From positions 22,219,706-22,283,705 of the forward strand of contig NC_053417.1 of assembly GCF_016859285.1 (NCBI RefSeq): 64,000 nucleotides of DNA, written 5' to 3'. The position numbers and the translations under genes were made by a program. Source of the DNA: Xiphias gladius (lineage: Eukaryota > Chordata > Actinopteri > Istiophoriformes > Xiphiidae). Positions 37,001 to 48,606 of this stretch are shown piece by piece; the stretch's first letter is position 1; each line of letters opens with the position of its first letter. A model generated the notes under the pieces. The model made no database searches, had not been told where the DNA came from, and saw only the letters and a list, made by a program, of their open reading frames with translations.

Positions 37001-40000
37001 AATAATAAATAAGCAGAACTGTGAGTAACTAACAGTTATTTTTTTGAATTTGAGCAAGGGGCATAGGAGTAGAGCTACACCGATTAATCGATTAGTTGAT
37101 TAACATAAAATTAATCGGCAGCCATTTTGATTACTGGAAAAATAATTTTAGTCTTTTTTTTAAGCCACAATTTCAGGCCTTCTTTCATTTGTCATACATG
37201 ATAGTAAACTGAATATCTTAGGGTTTGGGATTATTGGTCAGAAAAAGCAGACATTTGAAGACGTCCCCTTGGGCTCTGGGAAATTATAAAACATCTTTTA
37301 TATTATATTTAAAATATTTTTCCACTATTTTCTGACATTTCATAGACAAAATGAGTAATTTGTTGATTGAGAAAATAATCAGCAGATTAATTAATAATGA
37401 TTAATCCCTTTTCACAGCTTTGAACTTGCCCAACCTAATGGAGACTGCTAGGTCTAACTTATTTAACATTTACTCAACTTGGAGTCTGTTCCAAACTAAT
37501 TGACACTATATCAGAGATGTTGTCAGTGAGGCTGCATTTTCTTAAAACGGATAACTGAAAATTTGAGTGTAATCTTTGCAAATAGCAGTTTCAGTATGAA
37601 ACAGTTAAGTTAAAAATGATTTAATATGCTAAAAATACTAGGTTTTTACACTTATTTATAATTCAGTTGGGCTAATAAGGCTACCAGGTAGAGTGCACTC
37701 AGTGCACTATGGCTGATTTAGTTAATCATTGATAACATGCAGATTGTTTTTTTTCCCTCCACCCATCGATTGGTTGAAGAGTAGGTACGATATCAGTCGA
37801 CCAAGATTTTCTTAGACTGACTACAGCCCTAGATTATAATCGTCAGTTGCAGCCCTACATAGGAGTATGTCTGATAGATTAACATTACGTGTGTGTATTG
37901 TTGTCCACAACAGATCATAGACCATGTACTGCAGTCTACAGAACACTCGCTATGTTTAAATGACTGAAATTACAGGGAAAAATGAGGGAAAATCAGATAA
38001 TGTGTTGATCTATACTGATATAACACGAGTACTGCAAATTTTCTGTACAACAAATGTAAGATTGCATTTGTTGGATGAGTGTTTTTAGATATTTTTAATT
38101 AGTTTTTTGTTTTTTTTTCATTCTTTTTTGTGTTTTGTAAAGTGTATTGACACACCTGTGACCATGTAAACTACCTTCTTATTCTACCTACTACCATATC
38201 ATTTAACCTAGGCTGACATATATTAAGTGCGTAATAGTTATTATGCTGCATCCTGAAGAGTTTTTTTCGTTTATATGAGAGCAATGGGACTGACGTTGCA
38301 TTTCAGTGAGATAGCACTGTAGTGAGAGAGCACATCATTTTTCCCGTGTGTTTGCGTGATATATCCCACTGTTTATCTGTGGAAATTCACGTAGACTTGT
38401 TTATTTCAGTTTTGGTTTTAGGCTGACGTTTGGATACATGGAGACACCGCCACAAGTAATGTTACTTCTTTTTATCCTGTCACACTGCTGTCACCGTGAA
38501 ACTTTTCAGTTCTGAAGTCTCAGTCTTGCTCATGTTAAAAAAAAAAAAAAAAAACTCTGTTAGAAACTCTGTTAAATATACAGGTATATGACCAAGGAAT
38601 CAGGTTACAGCAGAATGTAGCTGCGTCTCACAATCTCTTACCATGACCAAAGAGATATGGTTTCTTGTTTTACATGTAAATTCCCTGATTGTTTTTACTG
38701 GAATGTAATAGACTGGATGTACGTGACATGCACACACATACGCACACCCAGAACAGCCTACATATGTTGTATTTTTCTTTTTTGTCACTCTGGTATTTGT
38801 GTCCATTAAATTTCCCCTCTGGAATGTTCTGTCACAGACGTTGCATCCACAGTGTTTTCTTTATTTGTGTGCTTCCTTCTTTTTTTTCGTGGTACAGATT
38901 TTTACTGTTATGTTTTGTTTTTTTTTTTGTTTTATGTTTTTTTTGGATGATGCAGGTTCCAGTGTCATTGTCGATGATGACCCCACCAGCAGAGGCCCCA
39001 CAGCAGCTGCAGCAGACACCACAGCAGCAGGTCCTCAGTCCTCAGCAGCTCCAAGCCCTGCTCCAGCAGCAGAAAGCACTCATGTTACACCAGGTAATAT
39101 ATGTTTAGAAAAGTTATGTGTTTATCTTTGTCCACATTGAACACTGGTTTTATTTCGCTAAACTCAGATTTCACCAACATTTCTGCAGCAACAAATTCAA
39201 GAGGTCTTCAAGAATCAGCAAGAGCAGCTAAATATGCAGTTGCTACAACAGAAGAATGCAGGGATTGTTAGCCAAGAGGTAACGTTTGTTCATTATAGCA
39301 TTATTTGTTATCACTTCATGAATATTTGATCATTATAGTAATATTTATGATACAACATGGATAATCAATTCCTGAATGAGGAATAAGTCTTTTGCAGTTC
39401 AGTAGTACTAAAGATGAATTGATGGAATACTTCACACTAAAATTACTGCAATTATTATAATCAGTCACTCATGCTGGAATATTACTTTCAAAATGTCTGT
39501 TCTTTGACGACAAGGAGTAACAAATTCCAGGCTCTACATAGTATCTAAGTAATAAAAAAACATAAGACTTGAGGGACTTGTAGTTGTAGCAGTAACATAC
39601 CTGGATTGCATAGGAAGTGTTAGTGTAGTTTTGGAAGGTGCCTATTTGTGATGATTTCCAGTTAGTTTAGAGGCTATAGCGTGCATCTTTTCCACTCCGG
39701 GTGCTTTGAGTTTATTCCTTTTTAAGGTGCATCACATGTTTAGAACCTACATGTTGCTCTGTCCCAGCATCCACACTTGCGGCCCTGTGGACAAGGCAAC
39801 AGTGTGAAATGTGCTCTATGTAGTTTTTGTCCATTCAGATGAAAACAGAAGTAGGCATTTCTTTGTACAGTTTGTACACCGTCAGAATGCAGGAGAAGTT
39901 GGTTCTGATCAAAATGTTTGAAATGAGTGAATCAGTGATTTTGTTTTTCTTCTCTAAATGGCTAACATAAAGTCACATTCATTACTTTCATACTCCCATT

Positions 40001-43000
40001 TATTAATATCACTTGACTTTGTGGTTGCCCAGTGATAGCAGAAAGTACCTCTGCCTGTAAGGCCCCTAAAATGAAGGCAAAGCTGTTTGTGTGTCACATT
40101 TTGTGTGATTTCTACTGGCCCTGTACTTTTTCGGTTATCTCATCAAGCTATAATTGGTATTGGTAGTAGGAAAGGAATGTACTGACGGATGTACTGTCAT
40201 TCGTTCTGTCACAGCTGACAGCTCAGCAGATTGCCATCCAGCAGCAGCTCCTTCAGATGCAGCAGCAACATCTCCTCAACCTACAGAGGCAGGGCCTGCT
40301 GTCTGTCCTTCCCACCAGCCCCAACACGGCTCCAGGTATGCTGTCTTAAAGGTGTCACTGCATTACTTTGGCATTTTGATATGTCGGGGAAATACTTTCA
40401 CATACAGTGGTTGGTGTTCACTAGTGTCCTGTTTCAATTTGGGTCAGTGTTTCTAAGTAAACACTGCAAATGTGTGTGTGCAATTTCAGGCTGTGAGAAC
40501 GGTAGCATCCTTTCGGCTAGTGGAGACACCAGAGAGTCTTCCAGTCATCTATCTACCACCAATGGTCATCACACTCTCCTGAAGAGGAAAGAAAGGTGCT
40601 TTACAAATGTATTCATAGGAAATTGAAACATTTATTTACCTATTTATTTTATTTGAAAAAGTATACTGTCCTGTCCCAAGTTTAGCTTGAGCAGTACCTA
40701 CGTGCTGACTCTGGGATGCATCATTAATGCTTGACTGTTGTATTTGTTGCAGTGGGTCATTGGATGAAAACTCACAAAATAGCCATCCTCTGTATGGAAA
40801 TGGCATGTGTAAATGGCCTGGCTGTGAGACTGTCTTTGGAGACTTTCAGGCATTTCTCAAGTGAGTAGTGAAACTTTGCACACCTCTAAAGCTGGTGTAA
40901 TGGTTGTTAACATCTATCAGGATGTGCAGAATGATTAAAATGGCTGCTTGAAGTGTTATTTCCTCCTACTTACTACATTGTATGTCTTATTTTTTGTGGG
41001 GTGGATCTGTTTTTTTTAAGTATTAAAATATTATTAAAAATTGTTTTTCAAGTTGAAATGAAATGAATCTTGAAGTGTAATTATTTAGTTTATTTTGATA
41101 CTTGCAGGAGAGCCTTTTAGTAATTGATTGTATTTGAGCATTTTTCGCTCTTAACCACAGCTGCTGCTTCCACAACAAATGGTTTCCCTAAAGCATGGCA
41201 TGATTTTTCTATCTGCAGACATTTGAACAGTGAACATACACTGGATGACAAGAGTACAGCACAGTGTCGTGTGCAGATGCAAGTGGTTCAGCAGTTGGAA
41301 CTGCAGGTATGCATTTGGATTATTTCTTTTAGCTGAACTTTTTATATTTCTTTTTTTTAAATCACACAAAAGGGACAAATAAATCTTTCATATACTAACA
41401 GCAGTTTACTTTTACAAATATATCTTAACCAATGCTTGATGGAGTGGTGTATCCAGTCCTTTTCTTAAAACAACTGAAAAAGAAAAAGAAGAGTTTTCTA
41501 AAAACTCAAGTGAATGTCTAAATGTTTGCAGTGTTGGTGTGTTTTCACACCAGCCCTGGAAACAGAGGTGGTGTCTTCAGATAATTGCACTTCTCAGGAT
41601 TCCAGAAGAGAAGCAATTCCCACACTGAATGTCAATTCGTCATTTCACACAAGCCGTGAATTCACTAACTCTCGACTTCTATTTCGGTCCTCTTGTCTAA
41701 CACAGTTGAAGAAGGACAAAGAACGACTGCAAGCTATGATGGCTCATCTCAAGTCCTCCGAACCGAAAACCGCAGCACAGCCTGTAAGTACCTGTCAGGC
41801 CTGTTTCCTTCAATTAAAATAAATATTGTTTTGTGTGTAGTTAAACTGACGTTGTCCTGACTTAACTACTTTGTTTTTTCAGGTGAATCTTGTGTCTAAT
41901 GTATCCTTCTCCCAGGCAACATTGCCCAAAGGCCCTCCTCCTATGAGCCTGTCTCAGAGTGCCACAGCACCATCCACACCCCTGACGCCGCTCTCTGAAT
42001 CCCCTTCAGTCTTTACTCCCAATAGCATGTTCACTGGAACACCTGTACGGAGGCGGTATAGCCGCTCTGTGAGCCAAGGTAACGGTGAGATCATGAAGAA
42101 CAACTTAATTAATTGATTTTTTTTTTTTTTTTGTAAATGTATTGCTGGTTTGAGCTGAAACATACTTCTGCTAAGATACGCATAAACATAATTTCATAGA
42201 TACTCAAAGAAGGGGCTTACTTACTCATTGATAATTATTTAAATCAAATTGTATATTAGTTTTTTCATAATTTGAAATGTTTCTTCTTTGTTTCAAGTCC
42301 ATTCTATATATGTTTATGTATAAATAATGCTGGTTAATGTCTTTCTACAGATATAATTGATAATAAGGAGTTCTACTTGAGCACAGAAGTTAGACCCCCA
42401 TTTACATATGCCTCTCTCATAAGACAGGTAATGTGTTCTCTCCCTCGTTGTACACGGCCACAAAAATACTAAAACACTGCTGGAAATATGAATCCACATT
42501 TTTGCACGACAATGTTGGCCTTCCAAACAGAAATGAAGCAGATCCACGTCTTTTTATTGTTTCCAGTAAGTCTCACAAAGTCTTCATCTCTTTCAGGCAA
42601 TATTTGAATCACCCCGCAATCAGCTGACATTAAATGAAATCTACAACTGGTTCACAAGAAATTTCGCATATTTCAGGCGCAACGCAGCTACTTGGAAGGT
42701 ACTCACTCTGTCGCATATTAATTGTCATTGGATAGTCATATATAAAACAGGCAAAGTGTAGAAAACACTTGGTCATATTTACATTTGGTTTTAATGTCAC
42801 TAGATTAATGCAAATTCAGTATTTCAGGCGTGTACAGCTAATTTAATTCTTTCCTTTCATCTTCTCCTAGAATGCTGTCAGACATAATCTCAGCCTCCAT
42901 AAATGCTTTGTACGTCTGGAGAACGTGAAGGGAGCTGTGTGGACGGTAGATGAGATAGAGTTCCACAGAAGAAGGCCCCAGAAGACTGCTGGTAATGGGT

Positions 43001-44789
43001 ATGTGTACCTTGGACAGGAACCCTGTGTGTTTTCAGATGTTACCAGAAGTGACATGCCTCACAATATTTGACCTTGTAACTCAACCTCCTAAGTACACGC
43101 AGTATTTACTGTAAGCAAGTCTTTGAGTTTCAAAGGCTGGAAGTTTGCTATGAAGATAATAAAATATGGGATGTTTGTACGGGGGAGTCCATTCATTCAT
43201 TCATTCATTCATTCATTCATTCATTCATTCATTCATTCAGCCTTTATTTATAGACATTGGTCCAATTATTGCATTTCACTCTCTTTTGCACGGGCCCCAG
43301 TGTACACAGGACAATAAAAGCAAAAGCAAAAACATTAGACAAACATTAAAATTAATGAAATGATTACGGGGATAAAGAAGAGCCAGCATTTAATAAAATT
43401 TGAACATAGCAACAAGGATAAAGGCTGAGTTTATTGTAAAGATTTACAGTACACTTCACTCAGATCTTGCGGGTCCATAAATAGTGACGGGATCATGGAA
43501 GAAATCAGGTGATCCAATTTGAGAAACTGTTGCTGTTTGCACTAGCCTACAAGCCAAACTTAGACTTCACAGAACTTCGACCACTCCCCCCTTTACAAAC
43601 CACTATTAGCAATACATCAAAAATGTCATGTGGTGTCCCAGGTCCTTTAGGAATTGATATGTAATAAAATATAACTTGCTAATGTATTTGTGTACTAACA
43701 GATCTCTGCTGAAGAACCCTCAGAGCCGTCAGAGCTTAGCTGGGTCTGCTCCTCAGGTAAGACAACATCTATTTTTTTAATATGTTGAATTACAAATAAA
43801 TATTAATTGATTAATTATTTAATTAAAATAAAATATAATATAAAGTCAGGCTATTGAAGCGGGCAGACAAAGGTGAAAGGTGGCAGCAACGTGTCAGATG
43901 GCACTGCGCCCCTGCTACGGTGCCATCTGATATGTGTTGATGCGGTATTATAAACATGAAAACTGAGGATGTTACCTTTTTCAGAGTGGTGGTCTAGACG
44001 GCAACAACTCTCTCTACAACCCCGCCTCTATGGGAAGCATCCCACTGCACTCCCTCCCTCATGTCCTCCAAGAGCAGATGAATGGAGCCCTTGCTAATGG
44101 ATCTGGATACCAAAGTGACAGCAGTGCAACACAGTCCCCTCCTCAAGCTTTGTAAGCGTCACCTCCAGAGATGTGTTCCCTGACCTCTATAGTGTATTTG
44201 ACTCACTTGTGATTTAATATGTAATTATGTGATCAGAAATTTTCACCACTGTTTTCTTCATTTTTTTTTTTTTTCCTGCACGTTTATCAAACCAGCATTA
44301 AAGAGGAGCAGGAGGACGAGGAGATATGTGACAATTATCCCTATGAATCTCCGGAGAGCACAGACGAGCATGGTCACAGCCCAGAGATGAACCAAGATGA
44401 AGACAACGGCAGCCCAGAGAGGTACAGCCTTCATCTCGATCGCGTGCCTTCTCTCTGACTATGAGGTCCAGGTTCTCCAATGCAAGGCCCCCTCACTCAC
44501 AGCTGATGTGATTTTTGTATTCCAAAAAAACAACAGCTTCATCTACATAACCAAACCACTCTCCTCTTGGGGATTTTTTTTTTTTTTCATATTTATCTGC
44601 CTTTCTTATTTTTTGTTCTTAATCTAGTTCTTAATTCTTTCTGTACAATAGCGTGATATCACAAAAACGCATTTGTGAAACTGTCTGTTCATGATTTTTT
44701 TCTTATTTTATATATCTGTACTCAAAAGGACCATGATGAGCAGAGAAGCCAAGGGAAAGGGAACATTGATAGTTAGCACTTCACAGTGA
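34006..44789 (+). CDS. foxp1: foxp1-like forkhead box P transcriptional repressor
   Basis: Sixteen coding exons, all in phase, give 590 residues: 34006-34131, 38956-39093, 39189-39278, 40215-40335, 40490-40595, 40753-40860, 41219-41306, 41706-41783, 41883-42084, 42351-42427, 42597-42698, 42871-42998, 43702-43756, 43985-44151, 44296-44421 and 44729-44789. In order: a Gln-rich part ([18 protein letters not shown]), a C2H2 finger ([11 protein letters not shown]...HLNSEH, about 210-235), a dimerising leucine zipper ([20 protein letters not shown]), a CtBP-type motif PVNLV, and a forkhead from [14 protein letters not shown] to [11 protein letters not shown] (about 365-440) with the recognition helix [15 protein letters not shown]. 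It is closer to FOXP1 than FOXP4, and the neighbours agree. The N-terminus lacks the long poly-Gln block. The last exon is uncertain: reading through the 44421 donor would end 12 codons later with RVPSL. Two donors 6 bases apart end exon 41883-42084. Confidence 0.9.
34276..34836. mobile_element. hAT-like MITE in a foxp1 intron
   Basis: Starts AGAGCTGGAACAGTTAGG and ends near CCTAGTTGCAGCTTT, with CGATTAATTG and GATTAATCGAAATAAT inside. It is the same family as the element at 11994-12353, but longer and diverged. Confidence 0.55.
37071..37422. mobile_element. hAT-like MITE in a foxp1 intron
   Basis: Starts AGAGCTACACCGATTAATCG and ends CCTTTTCACAGCTTT, with the internal ATTAATCGGC / AGCAGATTAATTAATAATG pattern of the family. 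About 350 bases, non-coding. A similar fragment follows near 37790-37860. Confidence 0.6.
43191..43239. repeat. (ATTC)n microsatellite in a foxp1 intron
   Basis: Twelve uninterrupted ATTC units in the intron between exons 42871-42998 and 43702-43756. Confidence 0.95.
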
Positions 44790-45112
44790 AAAACTTCTCC
44801 CCTCTTTATAGCTACTTTCTGCTATGTTGGGGCCACACTACCTGATTTTATTTTAGTAGTCATAATATATAAAAAATTGTAGAGGAAGTAAAGAAAAATG
44901 TTACTTTAAGAATGAAAATGTTCACTGCCAACATGATCTGATATATTTGTATTTAAGGTATAATCACTTGATCAAAAGAATACGTAGCTTCTTTATACTT
45001 GTTGGTCTTTTTCACCCCTTTCATGAACATTGTTGAATTTTGCTCTAACTGAGCTTGTAAGAGTAGATATTATAGATTTACCATTATTGTAAACCAATGC
45101 ATCTCTATGAAT

Positions 45113-45118
45113 AATAAA
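45113..45118 (+). promoter_or_regulatory. foxp1: Candidate polyadenylation signal of foxp1
   Basis: AATAAA about 325 bases after the foxp1 stop codon at 44789, within AT-rich 3' UTR-like sequence. Confidence 0.45.
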
Positions 45119-46067
45119 TTCCTCATGATAAATGTAAATACTCTGTGTCTTTTATCTACCCGTATGATCGCCTGATGGTAAGCATTCATCATTGTGTCAC
45201 AGGATGAAATTATGGCCGGGTGCAGTTTTTTTTTTGTTTTTGTTTTTTTCCTTTCCCCCCTGATAACAGCTCCAGTTCTCTCAGTCAACAGCAATGACTT
45301 ATTAATGGAAGGTAATGGAAGAAAGCAAGTGGCCGGGGTGGCCAACTTTCCACTGTGGTATTGTGGTATGTCCATTTTAACATCCTATAAATCCACTTGT
45401 GTACTGTCAGCAGCTGTGGTTTTCAAAACCATTGTTGTGTTAGAAGCAATGAGTGAGACAAGATAATAAATTGCGGTAAGATCATTCTATGTAAGTCTTG
45501 TCCGTCATCACTTGAAAAATCCAGGTGTTTGATAAGTGGCTCGGCTTCGCTTTCGGTCGCTTATAACCTCATAATTGAGTGGCTCTTCTGGGCGTTACGC
45601 CATCACAGATTTGTAGTTGTGCTTCCTGACTGGCAAGTATTGATCGATGTGGAGTGTGCTCACGACGTGGGTGTGTGCATGATGATGCGATGTACTTGAG
45701 ATCTGCCTCAGAGGGGTTACAGTGCAGTTGCAGATGCTGCTTTCACACCACTGTTGGATGGTTAACCAGTACAGACAGGTAATCTTTAAAGCAAATAATT
45801 GTGCAGAATTTCTTTTTTTTTTCTTTTTTTTTTTTTCCCCCAATCTTGTTAGTTTTGTTGTCTCTCTCAGGTCAACTGAGTGAAGCATTTCTTGCATGAT
45901 TCTTATGCTTAACTCAGAAACAGTATGTTGCAGCAATGGATTATTATCTTAGATAAATTAATCTTTACTTGTGAGACTATTTAAGCTGTTCTAATGCCAC
46001 TAACCAATCAGTGCTTTGCATGCGTGTCCTACTGCATTTCTATTCTCTCCACTTTGCCCTGCACAAG
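45119..46067. other. Intergenic between foxp1 and mdfic2
   Basis: Under 1 kb, with T-runs near 45220 and 45810. No coding exon seen. It should contain the mdfic2 promoter. Confidence 0.5.
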
Positions 46068-47267
46068 ATGACAACTCCTTCCGAGCCTCCCGTGAATGAT
46101 GAGGATTGTGTGAGGCTTAAGAAACTAGGGGACCATGTTTCTGATGGTAGGCTGTTCAGTTTACTCCATGTCTGACTGAATACTTAATGTGGCCCATGCC
46201 GAGTGTTAGTGGGAGAATACAGGTATATATTTCACACGGTATATATTTTCCTCAGAACCTATTCAGCCCCGGAAACTAGATTCAAATAGAAGCTTGCTAA
46301 TCAATACGCTCCTTGCTGAAGTATTATTGAGCAAGCCTCCATTATATACTCCATGTCTCACCTCCCTGACAGACTTCATGTTAATGGTGCTCTGAATAAT
46401 TAAAACTGCCTCACAGAAGATTTGAGTGAGTAGCTTGTCTAATAGAGACTGGACTGGGTGTCGAACCAGCCCTGAATTTTTATACCACCAGTAATTAACT
46501 GAGAGTTAAATAATTTCCCCTTTTTTCTTGCATCATCCTACCAAAGGAAACACCCCCAAGCCAGTGACTGGCAGTCCGTCTAGCACGATGACGGGCAAGT
46601 TCAGTGGGGTACGCAGACTGAGCACCATCTCGGAGCAAGAGCCCGACAAGCTGGACACAGGTCCCGGTTCCCGTGAGCCCCTGGGTGGCGGCGAGTGGGG
46701 TGGTTCCGTCTTCTCTGTGTGTTCTGACAAGTTTAAGAACAGCAGCAGTCATTTCTCATCTGATGATTCATATCAGCCTGGCACCGGAGGTACTGTTGAA
46801 CTCCTCCGAGGTAGAATAGTTGATGCAATTAAACAGAAAACCCCTGAAAGGGTAGCGCTGCTCATAACAGCACTGTAATTCTGATGCTGATTTGTGGTTA
46901 GAGGTGCACTAGATGACACTTTCAGAGGGTTGAATTTCATACTAAGCAATTAACGTCCTCGTCTGATCTTCTCCTCTTCTATTCCACCCTGCCGTCACCA
47001 CCAGATGACTGTGCGGGACTTCTGCTCGCTTGTCTGCATTGCCGTTTCCACGAGTTAATGGTCCTGCTACCGGATACATGCGAGAGGGCTGTGAGCCGCT
47101 GTTTTCCCTCGTCCAGATACGTCATGGCGACCAGCGAGGGGGACCAGCAGGGGAAGGACTGCTTCAATTACAAGCTGGAGCTGGACTGTAATTTCTGTGG
47201 CTCCTGTCAGGACGCGGGGGAACTTCTAGAGCTGGCCATGGAGATATCAGAGATGTGCTATCGCTGA
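46068..47267 (+). CDS. mdfic2: mdfic2-like: MyoD family inhibitor (I-mfa) domain protein
   Basis: Three exons, 46068-46146, 46547-46789 and 47005-47267, join to 194 residues. The first encodes MTTPSEPPVNDEDC; the second contains the family stretch VRRLSTISEQEPDK; the third is the C-terminal I-mfa-like domain, from DDCAGLLLACLHCRF through CNFCGSCQD to the end ELLELAMEISEMCYR. I-mfa proteins bind and retain transcription factors such as MyoD family members and LEF/TCF partners. The position between foxp1 and mitf matches human MDFIC2 and argues against MDFI, which neighbours FOXP4 and TFEB. The domain has only about ten cysteines, far fewer than MDFI or MDFIC. The start is the first in-frame ATG before a consensus donor. 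Confidence 0.82.
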
Positions 47268-47420
47268 AACATTCCCTTTTCTGTCTTTCACCTCTGACCT
47301 GTACGTGTCATGTAACGAGATGGAACAGAATCCCCGACGTTATACATTTTAAAAAACGTGACTGCTCAACTAACAGCATTACTGTCTCATCTTTCTTGTG
47401 CTGCATATTCACACATATAT

Positions 47421-47426
47421 AATAAA
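47421..47426 (+). promoter_or_regulatory. mdfic2: Candidate polyadenylation signal of mdfic2
   Basis: AATAAA about 150 bases after the mdfic2 stop. Confidence 0.45.
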
Positions 47427-47954
47427 TTGCCTGCATTACCAAGGGTTTTTTTTTTTTTAATATAGTGGCCTCATATGGTAATAAGCTATAGCTGGTGTGC
47501 CTCAACATTATTCAAGCAGATAACTACTGCTACTCTGTGTAACAACGTGGAGTTGGTTGTTATAATAATATTTTAAAAAGCCATTAGAGTATGTGTGTCA
47601 GCCTCCACATTTTTTGTTTTTATTTTGTCAATTCTATAATGAAGAGAAGTACTGATAACTTGAAATAGGTCTTAATGCTAAAATGAATTGCTTTGTATTA
47701 TTTTTATCTTCAGACGCTGTCATTGTCTTTTTTATGGTCAAATAATATTTCATCAATTCTTTCCATGTCTATAAAGTAGGAGCTTCTGTTTTTTTCTTTC
47801 TCTCCAGTGTTTTAAAATGAGCTTCGTATAAATGAGGTAGGAAAACATAATCTGCCATCTCATCAGATGTCTTTTTTTTTTTTTGGCACTAAGAATTCAG
47901 TTTTTGTTTTACCAGTAATAGATATCAATTCTTCTTCTTTTTTTTTTTCACTTC

Positions 47955-48300
47955 TGCACAGAGCCAAAGGGAGTACATAAGGGAAAGTCATGAAAGCCAC
48001 GTATTACATGCGATGCATATCGTTGAGTTTTTTTTCTTGAGCACCACCTTATATATTCTACCAATTAATTGTTTCTTCATCCCTTCTTTAAATAGTACCT
48101 CCTTGACTGGTCCTGGTTCCAAATCATAATCTAAATCTAAAGTTTTTCAGCTGAATTTATTCTGAGGTTCTGTAAATAATTTAGCCATATTATGTATAAT
48201 TATATCCTGTAAGTGTGTGATTCCCAAGTACAGTAAAAAAAGAAATTTAGGTAACAGTATCATTTTAAATAGATTTATCCTTCTGGTTACATTTATGGCC
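47955..48300 (-). mobile_element. Probable LINE (L1-like) fragment
   Basis: Minus-strand translation shows short L1-type pieces (INLFKMILLPKFLF, resembling the NKLKILPRLLYLF region after the reverse transcriptase domain), broken by several stops. It is a short, old fragment between mdfic2 and eevs. Identification rests on this one motif. Confidence 0.4.
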
Positions 48301-48606
48301 ATAAGTCTGACCCTTCGTTATTGCTACGTTCATCGATTACTGGGAAAAAGTTATCTTTGTATAATCGATTTTCTTCAGAACTTATATAGCAATAGCAATA
48401 GCCTCCCCAGTTGTTTTCACAGCCACACTTGCCACCCCTGAGCACAGGAATCAGATGCCAACATGTATTGCTATCAGGGTGGAAGAGAGGACAGGAGCGC
48501 AGGGTGGGCATGATTACGTATGTTGAGCCATCGTCACGTCCTCTTCACTGACATCCTTTACGTTTCCGGTGTCACTCCGTAAAACATAACAGAGTAGACT
48601 GAAGAC

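Noticed and set aside
46068-47267. Calling the I-mfa gene mdfi
   Set aside because: Its place between foxp1 and mitf and the ISEQEPDK...EISEMCYR segments fit MDFIC2; MDFI neighbours FOXP4 and TFEB and is much richer in Cys.
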